A stretch of DNA of 64,000 bases from Guyanagaster necrorhizus (GCF_019112545.1 NW_025064881.1:2330591-2394590); one strand, 5' to 3'. Positions 1-13,400 are shown, counted from the first letter of the stretch. Notes: generated by a model not told the origin, from the sequence alone. Numbers and translations are program-made.

Positions 1-36
1 CTTTTTTCAAGAGCTCACCTCTTAAATCAGACGGCC

Positions 37-1903
37 ATGTCGCGACAGGTCGCTCGAAGCATGGCGACCTCGAATGTTTCCGTGCCCTCCTCTTTCAATC
101 TCCTCCCAGTTGAACTGCTGCATGAAATCGTGGAGACTTGCAACGATGAAGAGAAGGGACCTCTGCTGGCTACCTTAATGGCGACAAGCCGCCGCCTGAG
201 GAACTTTGCACTGCCGCTCTTCTTCAGCATGATACATGTCACTACCCCATCACTTTTCAACCTTCTTCTCAGTTTCCTTGATGACTCACCAAGTCAATAC
301 TATTCATATGTGCGGTATGTATCATCTATCCACACAATGATAGCTAACTTACCGTCCACAGCTCTCTGAAAATCCATCTCCAGGTATTCGACTTCCCCGG
401 GTCACAGCGAGCGAGCTTCAGAAACTCGTCTATCCGCAGTCTCAAGAAATTCACAGGCCTTCATGTATTCGAAGCTGCGCTTGTTCGCGGGAAACAAAAG
501 CTTCTTGACGCGTTGTCGGCAGCCTCCCCGGGGCTGCAGCACTTGGACATTAGTTGGGATGGGGCAAAGCACTTTCCCGACATACGTGCGTTCACGCAGC
601 TTCGATGTCTGCGCATGGTTTTGCAAGATCGCACCCCAAGAGTCATTCCCCGACTCTATGTGAATCCCCCAGTTATCCTCAATCACCTCACTACACTCGC
701 GATATCTCGCGTATCCCATGCCTGCCTCATGGACATGACAAACGGGTACATCTTCCCCAACCTATGCGTCCTGCGTCTTGACCATGCATGTCGCCCTAGA
801 GCGGTATACCATTTTATTGATAGACATCCATCCCTTGCGGAAGTCAATGTCACTTTTCTGCCATATGGAAACCCCCGTCTTTACCCGATCACAAAAGTCA
901 TGCAAGGATCTCCAGAGTGGATACCGTTGTCGGTAGACACTTTGGATTTTGCCACGGGTGTTAAGGATCCTCCGGGATATTCATGGGCAAGCATGCTCAT
1001 TCAAGAAATGGCTTTCAAGCGCGTGCCTATAGAAGAATCTGACGATCCTAATGTTCGGTATATCATTACAGATCTAGCGCTCATGACAGATGATACCGCT
1101 GGGTGGCAATTGGGATCACATTTCATGAACGTCTTGAGCTTGGGTGGAAAGATACCACTCTTTGATGACGTTGAAACACTCACTATACAGGCTATGGACG
1201 ATTGGGCGCGTTATACATCGTTTTCGGCGTTCATGGTACCTGCCGCGTCTTACTTCATTTCATCCTTTGACTTACTTCAACTCCCTAGACCGAGCTAGCC
1301 GACAATCTTAAACAATGGCGTAGAATCAAAAAATTTACCGCCCATATCACCTCTCGAACCCCTTTTCATGCCTGGGGAGAGTTTTATCGTCAGCCTCCTC
1401 GCTCCGTATTAGATGCTGTCCGACCAGGTAGTCCGTTGTTGCAAACCCTTCCACCGATATCATCCCTGACCGGTGGACCTATCGCTATTGTTACAATACG
1501 CGAGGCCTTGCAAGCCAGTTTCCCGGACCTCATGGCCCGGGATATGGTAGAGGCTCTGCGCACCGAAGTCATCAACATCCTTGGCCCCGCCCATGCGTTG
1601 GTTCCACCAGCTGGTCTGTACCTCGTTCCCGCGTGGGAAAGGGTGAACCGGAACACGGTTAGTGCAGCGGTCCTGCATCTTGCGAAGCAATGTCCCATGT
1701 TAGAGCAATTTGATTGGTACCTGTCGGTTGCTAGTGACAAGTATATTCAAGGTCCGCTGTGGAGATGGAAGGTTAAGCGGGATGAGAAGGGGGAGGTAAC
1801 GTCGGTGTCTGGAGAGCTCATGTGGAAGGATCGGCCGGTGCTGTATATCATGGTTGGGAATGAGCGTGAGCGGATGGCTAATCCAGGATGCAATGATGGA
1901 TAG
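37..1903 (+). CDS. F-box domain protein
   Basis: The exons are 37-314, 362-1235 and 1289-1903, joined by introns of 47 and 53 nt, and give 588 residues. Residues about 22-65 form an F-box-like motif starting LLPVELLHEIVE, the usual N-terminal signature of the large agaricomycete F-box families. These proteins usually act as substrate adaptors of SCF ubiquitin ligases by binding Skp1. The rest has hydrophobic, weakly leucine-rich segments but no WD40 or Kelch repeats that I can recognise. Codon 1 and codon 9 are both ATG and either could be the start; I used the first. The substrate cannot be inferred. The call rests on the F-box alone, so the family is fairly sure and the function is not. Confidence 0.8.
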
Positions 1904-2583
1904 AAATATAACTGGTTTACATTACTTGTGAGTACATGCGTTTTGCTTCATGAAGCACATAAAGGGCTTATCATAGCTTATTAGTGACATTGGCTGTTTT
2001 GAGGCGTAGCAGCACTCGGTGAAATAAGAGAGGACGGAGGGTGGTATTCGTTATGGGCAACGAACCTCCTTCCCGTGTCAGCCCACTCCGAAAGGCTTCG
2101 GATTTCGGGACCCATTGTTCGTGTTATTATGAGAGACTCCAAGCGGACAGTGTATGACTAATATACGCCTCCACGCGACGAATATACATCAGGTTGCCGT
2201 TGCGAAGTGCCAATGGCGGGAAACCGGTATTTGGGTCACATTTATTGCTAGACAATGTATCTTTTGTACCGCGGAAACCCTTGATGTATTCAGTTTTAAC
2301 TTTTGGTGGTAGTTATACAAACGAAGTTTGAGACTCCATTCCATCAAATATTCGCGACGTATGTATACCTATCGAGATCATGTTACGAATGGTAGACAGA
2401 CGTACAAAGACACCGCAAATGGGTCTCTAGCAGATTGCTTCGATGCTTGGGTAGGTAATGGTGACGCTTACTGTCCACCAATATCATGTATATAAACTCT
2501 AAAATAAGTTTTCTACACACTTGAAACGAGCCTACCAAGATATATTAGACCGTTGCCAAAACAGTTGATAGACGAAGCTGCAC
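1904..2583. other. Intergenic, no gene seen
   Basis: About 680 bases between the ends of two convergent genes. I see no reading frame with coding character, no RNA gene and no repeat. It should contain both 3' untranslated regions. Confidence 0.6.
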
Positions 2584-4791
2584 TCACCAGCCATATTTCA
2601 CCATCTCATCAGCGTTTATAATTGTAGCCGTGATGAACTCTCTAGCCTCTAGCCAAACCCAAACTTTCAAAAATGTCCCCAAATTACTTTGTGGCAGATC
2701 TCTTGTCATAGACTCTCTCGAAGCCATCTGGCCACCCAGCTGCCTCAGAATCGGAAGAGCGCTCTTGAACAAATCCAACCTAGGATCCAGCTGCCGCCCA
2801 ATTCCCTCCAGTAGTAATATCGAAATAACTGTATTGATAAAATCACCCTCCATTTTTACGTGGTGTTCCCGAACGCTTTTCAGTACCTCCGTCAGAACGT
2901 CAGATATCTTGATTTGACCCAAGGAGAACGTCTTGCGCTTGACGGTGAGCACGAGATGCTGCATTTTGAGCGCAAACGTCTCCGTATCTATGGCCAATTC
3001 CGGCGTGCGACACCGTTCCACCATCAGCTGGCCCGTCCGGTATCCGTCGAATTCCGCCATCGCGCGGAACATGTCGAGGAAGTTGGTGCGGTTGGTGGCA
3101 GAAAGTGTTGTTACAAGACCAGCATCGATAAAAATTATCTCAGGAATATAGCCATCATCATAAATAGTGGAGAGCTCCGACAGCCACTCTGACCGATTGT
3201 TGACGAGGCTCCGCAGGCGCGATACAACTTCTATCGAATCGGAGTGGTCGGAAGGAGAGGTGGGAGGAGTTTCTGGGTCTGGTTTGGAGAAGAGGGACAC
3301 CCGTACGGAATTGAAGGCATTTTTGAGGAGGTGGCGCGTTGTAGCTGGTTTCGAGAACTTGACCATAATGTTTCCCGGATGGAGGTCAGAGTGCACAAAG
3401 TTGTCCAGAAGAAGCATGTTCTGGATCGCCGGTAAGTCTTGAATCGATTTCCAAGGATAGCAAGCTCACTCACCAAGAACGCATCTAGCCCCACCGTCGC
3501 TACCTGCTCATCATACGGTCCGCCGCCATTTTTCAAGAACCATTCCATTGGCAGAGCATCCTGGAACTCCTCGATCAATACATCCTTCGTGGACCATACT
3601 TTTAGAGGCCGAGGAAAGGTGACTGGAACTTTCCGAGGTGAAAAATTACTCTCAAACGTCAAGAGGTTCTCTGCTTCGTGACGAAGATCCAACTGTTGGA
3701 ACATCATATCGCCGAAGACTTTGACCTCTTCCGGTAAAGATATCCATTGCATACCGGGAAAAAGCGTTAGGACTTGTGCGAAGAAGGTCATGATGGAGAG
3801 ATCCCGTGCAATGGTTTTTGTCACGCGGGGATGGAGAACTTTGATGGCCACTGCAGCCGTAGGAACAGAAGGAGGAGGATCCTGCAGGAGGGCAGGAGCG
3901 ACAATCGCACCTGGATGTGACTTTCTGGAACGGCGGGGTCCGAGATATGAGGGAGGGAGGAGATCTTGCTTGAGAGTTGCTCGATAGACCTGAGCAATGG
4001 CGCCCGTTCCAATGGGAGTCTCGTCAAATTCTTCAAATACATCATTGAAAGGTCTTCGGAAGGCCTCAGCAATAATCTTCTTGGTGTGTTCCAGTGGATG
4101 GGGAGTGCCACGGGAATGGAGCTGGCCGAGTCTTTTGCACAACTGAGAAGGAAATAGATCGGCACGAGAGCCAGCCCATTGCGCAAGCTAGTAGAATTTT
4201 AGGTTTGATTTCTGAATTCTTTAGAGCTACCTCACTCACTTTAACGAAAGTTGGTCCAGCTGCCTCCATCTTTGTCACAAGGAAATCATACCACCACACA
4301 GCGCCCCACCTGTCGCCATTTAGTCGTTTCTCTGGCGGACCTATAAGAAGCATGGGTGCGGATAAGAGCACCGGCATGAAAAGTAACAGAAGATGTACAA
4401 AGCGTCGTGCTGTCAGTAGCGGTTCCCATATCTGGCTGCGGATGAAGGACATGATGCGAGAACTTATAGTCATATCCATCTCTGACGGCGAAAAAATGGT
4501 TGGCGAGATTGTCTTCCTTTGCGGAGGACAAGGTATAAGGGTTGGAGAGGAAAAGAGACTTGAAAGTATGGATTTTGGTCTTGGAGTCATGTAAAGGGTA
4601 AGCCCGGCGGTCAACGGTATTATCCATAATGCTCGACGCCGGAGAGAAAAACGAGGAACGGGAGTGCGAGTGAAGAAAGAAGGGAATTTTGTATGTCGTG
4701 ACCAATTGGAAGCGTGTCTTGGTGTAAAGTGAGCCGGGCCTTTTGTGAAGAGTACGGAGAATCGTGCTCGACAGAGGAGCATGTTTGGCAT
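2584..4791 (-). CDS. ADCK2/MCP2-like mitochondrial UbiB kinase
   Basis: The exons are 4791-4240, 4187-3474 and 3420-2584, giving 700 residues. The N-terminus is rich in Arg, Ser and Phe and lacks acidic residues, like a mitochondrial presequence. It is followed by a membrane segment near residues 54-70. UbiB/ABC1 atypical-kinase motifs follow in order: GPTFVKLAQW (the KxGQ position, residues about 180-189), GTGAIAQVYRA (A-rich loop), VAIKVLHP (ATP lysine), HSDLHPGN (catalytic loop, residues 432-439) and FIDAG (metal-binding DFG equivalent). Order and spacing match animal ADCK2 and yeast MCP2, which act at the inner mitochondrial membrane in coenzyme Q and lipid homeostasis. The KxGQ motif reads KLAQ. 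The stop codon overlaps a GTGAG that could be a splice donor, so the extreme C-terminus is slightly uncertain. Confidence 0.9.
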
Positions 4792-5350
4792 ATATGCCAG
4801 CTACCGCCAATGCCAATGAAGACGCGTCAAAGTAATAGACATCGATGTTGGATGGAATCAGTCGGTCGTGGTGAGAGGGGACTAGCCCGGCTGACGTCAG
4901 ACTACTACGACCCCTCTTTCCTCCATCTTTTCTTGCAAACATATTCTCAGAAAAAGATACCGTTTACGTTTCTGTGTCGACAGGTGTCGGTGCACTTGGT
5001 ATACCACAAAAAAATGCAGGTCATCCCTATACTACGTTAGCAGCACCTGATCCCTCACCTGATGGAAAGGCTCTAGTTTCTCAACGTTCATAAAGGGGAC
5101 AGAAGCACGCAGTATTCGCCCAGTGAAGTAGAAGGTTCCCTTCTGTCCATCCAATTCTATTCTACCGCAGGCTCTTGGAATATCCTTTGGTCCTCTAGAA
5201 CGACCTGACGCAAACCACTCGACAAAGCAAAAAGTCGTAGGCCAACCTAAGACCGTCCTTATCTGGGCCGAATTTACACTTGTTGGCAGATTGCAATTTT
5301 GCTCTTGACCCTCATCCTAGCTTATTCCCCTCCCATCCTTTGGACTGTCC
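4792..5350. promoter_or_regulatory. Divergent promoter region, ADCK2-like / glycogenin
   Basis: A 559-base region between two divergent start codons. It must hold both promoters and 5' untranslated regions. I see no clear TATA box. The part before the glycogenin start is pyrimidine-rich, as is common upstream of fungal transcription starts. Confidence 0.5.
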
Positions 5351-8300
5351 ATGGCAGCTCCGTATGCTTTCGTCACCCTCTTGACGTCCGATTTTTACCT
5401 TCCTGGCGCCCTTGCCCTCGCCGCAGCACTCAAAGATATCCATCCCTCCCCTGCCATTCCGCCACAGGTGGAATTTCAGACAGTCTGCCTAGTCACGCCA
5501 GAGACCGTTGATGTCTCTACAATCAAACTGCTGCGCAGGGCATACAATATTGTAATTGGTGTCGAGGTGATCGCTCAAGAGGACGATAAGGGCCTCAAAT
5601 TGCTGGGTGAGTCTGCTTTTCCTGTCTATGGCAATCCCCAGACGCGTCGTCCTTGGCTTGGTATCGCACGTTGCCTACGTTGTGCCGATATATCATATAC
5701 GCCATCTGGATATTATATCTCTGGACGTGTCAGAGTGTTTAAGATCCGTATAGTGTTCTGCACATTCCATCTGAATCTCTATTCTCTTCGCAACGCTATT
5801 TTCCATATGTCTCGTTTGCTCATGGCACCCATTCTTATTACAGGTCGGCCTGACTTGAACACGGTCCTCACAAAGCTTCACGTTTTCCGCCTTACGCAGT
5901 ACTCGAAAATTGTTTTCCTGGATGCAGACGTCTTGCCCATCCGGCCACTTTCGCATTTATTTTCGCTTCCATATGAGTTTTCTGCAGTACCCGATGTCGG
6001 ATGGCCCGATATATTCAATTCCGGTGTCATGGTGTTGTCTCCCGGAGAGGACAAATTCAGTGAACTAAGCAGCCTGCTCAAATCGAAGGGATCGTGGGAT
6101 GGCGGAGATCAAGGCCTGCTTAACGAATGGAGAGGAGGAAACTGGAACCGACTCAGCTTCACATACAATACCACTCCAACGGCCGCATATACGTAAGTAT
6201 TGCATGCATTTGTAGCTCTTTTTTATTCAACTCTTGCAGGTATGCTCCAGCTTATGAACGCTTTGGGTCCCAAATCAAAGCCATCCATTTCATCGGTCCA
6301 AATAAACCTTGGAATTCAATTCCCCATCGTCCACCATTCTCAGGCCAAGATTCATTCACCGTTGCGGAAATTTCCCGAGCTTACGACTATACGTCTCTCC
6401 TGGATCGCTGGTTCAATGTTTATGACACACATTATCGGTCACAGAGCATTATCCCGGAGGCAGAGTTCGAAGTCAAGCGATATACTTCTGCATGGAACGA
6501 GCAATCTGGTACGAAAATCGAAGTGTCTGCTGTCAGCTCAATAGGACCTGGTAGTCCATTGGGGTTGGAGGATTTGAGGCGACTTGCTCTGGAAGGTATG
6601 AGTACAGTGTCGTCCGACAATCAGACCGGAGAGGGCGATTACGAAAGTATGCCACTGGAGGGACGCGTTGACTTGATGCGTCCTCAACCAGAACCTCAAG
6701 ATAAAGCGCAACTCGGCGCCATCAACCTGACTCGGGAACCGCAAGCAGAAGCTGCACCTTCAACATCTGTGCAGTCCAACGATATCCCGATATATCATAC
6801 GCCTACGTCAACAGTGAGCGACATTCCTCAGCCCATACCATTGCAACCATTTTCGTCGTATGCGCCTGTCCAACGGCAACCTGATAATGTACCCAACGAG
6901 ACTCCTCGTCCACCAGAACACCATGGACAACGAGATGGTCAAGAGCTCCCTCGTCCCGAGGTGCCCCGTTATCCCAGGGAAGCCCCGAAGCAGCAAACCC
7001 GACAGCTGGAACAACGTCCCCTCCATAGGCCCGCCTCTCCGCCTAAACTTCCTTGGAATCCTGCGATCGAACCTCCTCCAACTATAGCTCCTGCGTCCTC
7101 TAATTTCCCATCGGACACGTACTTCCCGAATGTCTGGGATCAGCATCCCAGCAAGGTACACGATCAGGCGCGTCAGTATCACGCTCCTCATCAGCAACCA
7201 TCTTCACCCACTCCAGACTCCGGTGCATTCTTCCAACCCCCGCCTATTCCTGAAATACCAGAATCCTTACGGAAACAAGGTTACTACCGCAATGTTACCG
7301 GCGACGATCACCTTGGATTCTCACCTAGTCCTGACCGTTCGAAAGTTAAGCCTATCTTTCCATGGGAGGGGCTGCCGCGTCATATGCCTGGACGTGTGTT
7401 TCCTACTTCAGACGCACCCTCCCCATCCCAGTTCTTGAGTCCGGCAGAGGAGCAACCCTTTCCTCTTGCAGAGCCATTTTCTCCTCCCTTTCCGTCTCGG
7501 TCGCAGACACTTTCTCCTCTACAAGGCTTACCTGTCTCGCTGACATATGCCAACGCATGGGACACTGTACCCAGCATACAAAAATATGCATCAAGATTAG
7601 TACGACCATCTGTGTTGCCTTTAGCACCTGCCTTTGAAAGTGACGACTGGCGTCGACACGGAGGGCGCAGTTGGGATGATCGTACTGAGGCTAGCAGCCG
7701 CGATGGAGATGACGAGGATAACGCCGACGAGGATGACGAAGCACAAACTCAAGGTCTTTGGGTGGAAGACAGCGACAACGAAACCTTTACTTCCAAAGCT
7801 CGATCGCGGGGATCTTCTATTGCTTCAAGCTACGTCAGTAAAGCCAAAAAGAAAGAATACCGAGTACGTGGCGTTCAGACAATATCTCCTGAAATGCGAA
7901 GTCAAGGTGTTCAAGTTGATACAATTTCGCAGTCTTCCCCCCATTCAACTGATAAACGCTACAGCGGTAGCACCCGAAAACAGTGGGCACCGCTGAGTGT
8001 AGCTACTCCGTCAGCACCAGTTGTCGTTAGCCAGGTCAGCGGGGGCCCAGAACTGTCGATGACGACAACGTTTCCCTCTCCAGTTGGAGACATGCGCTCT
8101 TCACGAGAGTATGTGTTTCCTGATACACCAGGCACTGCACGTGCGACCAGGGTGACTTCTGCTGTCTCTCCTCCACCTCTGAGGCAGACTGAAGCAGGAA
8201 GCCCCAGCATCGCACGCCAATCCTCGAACGATGGGTCTTCTCTAGCATCCCCGCCATCTTCGGTGGGTCCTATATCCCCTCCGGACAGTCAGCCCTTTTC

Positions 8301-8421
8301 TGTTACCTCTGCCCGAAAACCGGGCCGTGTGTTCGATCCAGCTCGCGGTGTAGAGCTGTTCAAGCGTGGTTCTGAAGAAGTATTGGCGCGGTTCCTAAAG
8401 ATGAGCTCCTGGGAGGATTAG
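5351..8421 (+). CDS. Glycogenin glucosyltransferase, long form
   Basis: The exons are 5351-5606, 5844-6192 and 6240-8421, giving 928 residues. Glycogenin is a self-glucosylating GT8 enzyme that primes glycogen synthesis from UDP-glucose. The GT8 domain spans residues 1 to about 260. It contains TKLHVFRLTQYSK, the metal-binding D-A-D at residues 112-114, DQG at 174-176 and Tyr201, which aligns with the self-glucosylated tyrosine in the AYTYAPAY context. HFIGPNKPW follows. Roughly 600 residues of Pro/Ser-rich disordered sequence come next, with conserved-looking islands (PIFPWEGLPR, NAWDTVPSIQKY). A C-terminal GVELFKRGSEEVLARFL segment probably anchors glycogen synthase. Fungal glycogenins are often this long. 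The first intron is 237 nt, unusual here, and is stop-free in frame. Confidence 0.95.
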
Positions 8422-8643
8422 GCTGTATCATTAGTCAAAAAGCACATGGAATCTTCAAATCTCTCTTGCAAGATTGCTTTCGATGCTTATATCGTTCGAT
8501 GTTGTCTGCCTTGCCAAAATTTTATATGGACATTTCTTTGTCTCCACTTCCTATGTACACACTTACCAGAACCCATTATACCTCACGCATCGATACATTC
8601 GCATGTACTTGACATAGTTCCCATATTTCATTATCTTCCGAAG

Positions 8644-8903
8644 ATGTTTGATAAGCAATTCTACCAGCAATATCTCCCTGGCTCCAATGGTATGACTGCT
8701 AAAGCATCTCAAGAGACTGTCTCTCGAGTGTTGGATCCAATTCCACTGCAGGAAATTCTACTTCATAGCTTCAATTAGGTGCTACTGTCGCGGTAGAGAA
8801 AGCCACGGGGGCTGCACAGGATTACTTGCATAGTCTCCAAGAGCACTGGCAGGTATCAATGTCAAAAGTTGGTGATACAGACGATGCGTCTCAAAAAGTA
8901 TGA
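8644..8903 (+). CDS. Possible tiny 56-residue protein
   Basis: Exons 8644-8689 and 8779-8903, joined by an 89-nt GT-AG intron, encode a 56-residue polar protein. It contains GATVAVEKATGAAQDYLH, which looks like a short amphipathic helix. The second exon has good coding character. I recognise no family. It sits between glycogenin and the fructosamine-3-kinase, all on the same strand. It could instead be an exon of a longer, poorly resolved transcript or a chance reading frame. Confidence 0.4.
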
Positions 8904-9085
8904 GAAAGGCTTCAGTTAAAGCAGGAAAGTAAGGTTGGTCACCCTAACTAATACTGAGATCATGCTTTGTTGCGTATAAATACTATGAATGCGCGTCCAG
9001 CAAATTGCTGACTCGTCGACCACAACTTACAAACATAGATATTTCGATGACATCATTTTCCATCAGCGCTTGAACTGATCCCTGC

Positions 9086-10208
9086 ATGATGGTTATACCT
9101 CAGACTCTTCTAGAGCAACTCAAGAAAGTTAATCCCGCTGCTGAGTTCTCTGGATCACTCCCAAGGATTCGATCATCTCTGGGCGACACGTATTTTGCCA
9201 AAGTTGGGCGTCCGAGCGAAGCTGAACAGTATAAAGGAGAGGTCGAGTCACTTAAAGCCATTAATACCGCTGCGCCCGGTCTCGCACCCAAGATCATCGC
9301 GTCTGGGGTTGACAATGGTCACCCATATTTTATCTCAGATTATAAGGACCTTCGGGGCTTATCGGACAACGCTGGAGCGGAGCTTGGAAAGCGTTTGGCT
9401 ACCGAATTACACCAGTACAGTTCTGACCGCGGATTTGGATTTCACGTGCCGACGTTTTGTGGGGCAACCCGCATGAAAAACGGGTGGTTTGACACTTGGG
9501 AGGAATGCTACAGTGAAATGATAGGAGACTTGCTTAGCCAACTCAAGGGGAAGGGCGCGAGGTACAACAAGCTCTGTCGGAAGGGAGAGGAGATAAAGGC
9601 GAGGTGAGTTATTTGAGAATCTGACATGATCATTCCACACAATTTTGCAGGGTCATTCCAAGGCTTCTAGGTGCGATATTTGTTCTACGTGAGGGTGCAA
9701 GACGCCGAGAGTAGAGATAGGTCCATTGAAGATTAAGCCAGCATTATTGCACGGGGATCTGTGGGTAAGTTTTCCGTTCACTTACGCCTGAGGATACATA
9801 CTGAAGATGATAAGAGCGGAAACACGGGACTCGAGAGATTAACCGGACGACCGATAATATTTGACCCATCGTCATTCTATGGGCATAACGAGGCGGAGTA
9901 AGATGTTGGTTGAATCATGTGAACCATATTGACACGTACCACGGACAGCCTCGCTATCGCGAGAATATTCGGCGGAATTCCTCAGTCATTTTTTGCAGTA
10001 TATCACCAACATTTCCCAAAAACCGAGCCTATCGAACAATACGAACTGCGAGGTGATTTGTATGAACTCTTCCATTATTTGAATCATACCATCTTGTTCG
10101 GAGTAAGTGCACTCACCAAAGTATTGGATTAACGTTGAATGGGACTCATAGGGAGGCTACGCGTCAAGTGCAGAAGGAAAAATGGACAAACTGCTAAGAG
10201 AGCAGTAA
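9086..10208 (+). CDS. Fructosamine/ketosamine-3-kinase
   Basis: The exons are 9086-9603, 9651-9670, 9721-9764, 9815-9897, 9949-10102 and 10152-10208, giving 291 residues, close to the family length. Members phosphorylate protein-bound or free ketosamines at O-3, which destabilises early glycation (Amadori) adducts. The APH-like fold is marked by the catalytic HGDLWSGN, split by an intron after the Trp, followed by IIFDPSSFYGHNEAD and LAIARIFGGIPQSFF. The end, LNHTILFGGGYASSA, matches the family C-terminus. Exon 2 is only 20 nt. The splice sites were chosen because they restore RLLGPLKIKPALLHGDLW without a break. The protein should be cytosolic. The start has ATG ATG in tandem. Confidence 0.9.
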
Positions 10209-10464
10209 AATTCTTGTGAAGCTTTTATATAACAGATATAAACAATGCGAGCCATTCAAGCTCAACACCTGTAAACATTAGCTGAATAACATCTTGATCT
10301 ACAACCACAGGGACAACCTTTACCTACCTAGTTCTGCCTAGGCATTTTACGGCGTGTCCACCCCAAACCGTACGACTTGCTATCAGAAGGTTATCCAGCT
10401 GCTTGAAGGGCACGATTCGAGCTCTGAAGTTCGATTTCGCTTTTTTGGCGTCTGAAATTGGGAC

Positions 10465-13400
10465 ATGAGTCAAGGTATCACTGTATAATTAACATTCTAG
10501 GTTTTCACTTATTAACATTCTCTCGAGAATTCGATTATTCTGAAGACCCTTATACGTATGACGACACGAATTACGATGTGGGAGAAGAAGAGGAAGACGA
10601 TGACTACAAAGAGATAACGCAGGAGGATTGCTGGACCGTCATATCAAGCTTTTTCGAACAAAAAGGTCTCGTGCGACAACAACTCGACTCGTTCGATGAA
10701 TTTGTGCAAAACACGATGCAGGAATTGGTCGACGAGAATGCGGACATTATTCTAGACCAGTCGGACCAGCACATGGGCCGCGACGGCGACATGACGCGCC
10801 GCTACGAACTGAAGTTCGGTCAGATTTATCTTTCTCGCCCCACAGTCACGGAAGGCGATGGTGCGGTGGTACCTGTGTTCCCCCAAGAGGCTAGGTTGCG
10901 CAACCTGACATATTCAGCGCCGTTGTACATCGATATGACTAAGAAGGTCATGGTTGGTCGTGAGGATCCAGATGCTGCACCTGGAGAGATGCAGTGGGAG
11001 TCGGAAAATGTCAATACTGATACTGCAAAAGTTTGGATCGGCAAGGTAAGTTTTGTTCATCCTGTTTCCTGTCAGTCTCACCAATGAGGATCAAGGTGCC
11101 CATCATGTTGCGGTCGACTTTTTGTATTCTTCGTGGGCTTCAAGACCAAGATCTTTACGATTTGAACGAATGCCCATACGATTCAGGAGGTTACTTCATC
11201 ATTAATGGATCTGAGAAAGTGTTGATTGCCCAAGAACGTATGGCTACAAATCATGTGTACGTTTTTGCCAAAGCACAACCAGCACCTATCAATTTCCTTG
11301 CCGAAATTCGGAGCCTGGTGGAGAAGGGAGGAAAGACTATTAGTCAGTTCCAGGTGAAAATGTTTCATAGACACCAGGAACGTTCGGTGAGCACGTGTGT
11401 TGTTTTATCGCAGGACAGTGTTCATAAGCACCTTAGCTCGGAAACGTAATGAAGGCTACGATTCCGTATATTAAAGTCGACATTCCAATATGGGTGGTCT
11501 TCCGTGCTCTTGGTGTCATCTCGGATCGTGATATTCTAGAGCATATCTGCTACGACATGCAAGATGCGCAGATGCTTGAAATGCTCAAGCCCTGTATTGA
11601 CGATGGGTTCGTCATCCAGGACCGTGAAGTAGCGTTGGACTTCATTGGCAATCGTGGAACCACCGCCGGTCTCTCGCGTGAGCGTCGAATACGGTATGCA
11701 CAGGAAATCTTGCAGAAGGAGATGTTGCCGCACGTGTCGATGTCGGAGGGTTCAGAATCGAAAAAGGCATATTTCTTTGGGTACATGATCCATCGACTTC
11801 TCCTTGCTGCCTTGGAGCGCCGAGAACTCGATGATCGTGATCACTTCGGAAAGAAGCGATTGGATTTGGCTGGTCCGCTACTTGCCAATCTTTTTCGTAT
11901 GCTATTCCGAAAACTCTCTCGGGACGTGTACCGATACCTTCAGAAGGTATGCATCTGGATGGTTTCCAGTCGAATTTTCTGACCTTTAGGTAGTGTGTGG
12001 AAACACACAAAGAGTTTAACGTCAGCATGGGTATTAAACACCACACTATCACAAATGGCCTCAAGTACTCTCTTGCCACCGGCAACTGGGGTGACCAGAA
12101 GAAATCAATGTCATCTAAGGCTGGGGTGTCGCAGGTTCTCAATCGTTATACTTATGCATCAACACTCTCACATCTCCGCCGGTGTAATACCCCACTCGGA
12201 CGTGAAGGGAAAATCGCTAAGCCTCGACAACTCCACAATACTCATTGGGGAATGGTTTGTCCTGCCGAGACGCCAGAAGGTCAAGCTTGTGGTCTGGTTA
12301 AAAACTTGGCGCTGATGTCGTGTATTTCCGTCGGATCGTACTCCGCGCCTGTCATCGAATTCCTGGAGGAATGGGGTCTGGAGACTCTCGAAGAGAATGC
12401 TCATTCGGCAACACCTTGTACAAAGGTGTTTGTCAACGGTGTCTGGATGGGGGTTCATCGTGACCCTGCAAACTTAGTCAAAACGATTAAGAAACTGCGG
12501 AGAAAAGATGATATCAGTCCTGAAGTGTCCGTCGTGCGGGATATCCGAGAAAAGGAACTGCGATTGTACACCGATGCGGGGCGAGTCTGTCGACCGTTGT
12601 TCATCGTCGAGAACCAGCAACTGGTTTTGCAAAAGAAGCACATCAAATGGCTTGTTCGTGGAACCAACGATGATGGTGAGGAGTATAAGTGGGAGCAGCT
12701 GATAAAGGGGGGTGTTATTGAGCTGCTGGATGCAGAGGAGGAGGAGACTGTCATGATCTCAATGACACCGGAAGACCTAGAAAACTCAAGGCTACAGCAG
12801 AGCGGGGTTGACATTCATGCGAACGATGGTGACTTTGATCCCGCCGCTCGTTTGAAGGCTGGCATTAATGCCCACACATGGACGCACTGTGAAATTCATC
12901 CTAGCATGATTTTAGGTATTTGTGCTAGTATCATTCCTTTCCCAGATCATAATCAGGTATGTGACTATGGACACTGCTTTTGTCAATGTTACTTACGCCC
13001 GGTATCCTTTATCTCAGTCTCCTCGTAACACGTACCAATCCGCTATGGGCAAGCAAGCCATGGGTATATATCTCACCAACTTCCTGATTCGCATGGATAC
13101 CATGGCCAACATCCTATACTATCCTCAAAAACCTCTCGCCACCACACGATCCATGGAATATCTCAAGTTCCGAGAGCTGCCAGCTGGACAAAATGCCATC
13201 GTAGCCATTCTGTGCTACAGTGGCTACAACCAGGAAGACTCCGTCATCATGAACCAGAGCTCTATCGATCGGGGCTTATTCCGGAGTATCTACTATCGAA
13301 GTTATATGGACGTGGAAAAGAGGAACGGTATTCAGCCGTTGGAGTTTTTCGAGAAACCCATGCGAGAAAGTACACTTCGGATGAAGCACGGCACGTACGA

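Noticed and set aside
6808..7197. 129-codon minus-strand frame inside glycogenin
   Set aside because: It lies opposite the Pro-rich linker, where biased codons keep the reverse strand open.
10475..10500. A 26-nt first intron in RPB2 (acceptor at 10500)
   Set aside because: It is in frame, but far below the usual 45-60 nt; the 53-nt version ending at 10527 has normal size and gives MSQEFDYSED.
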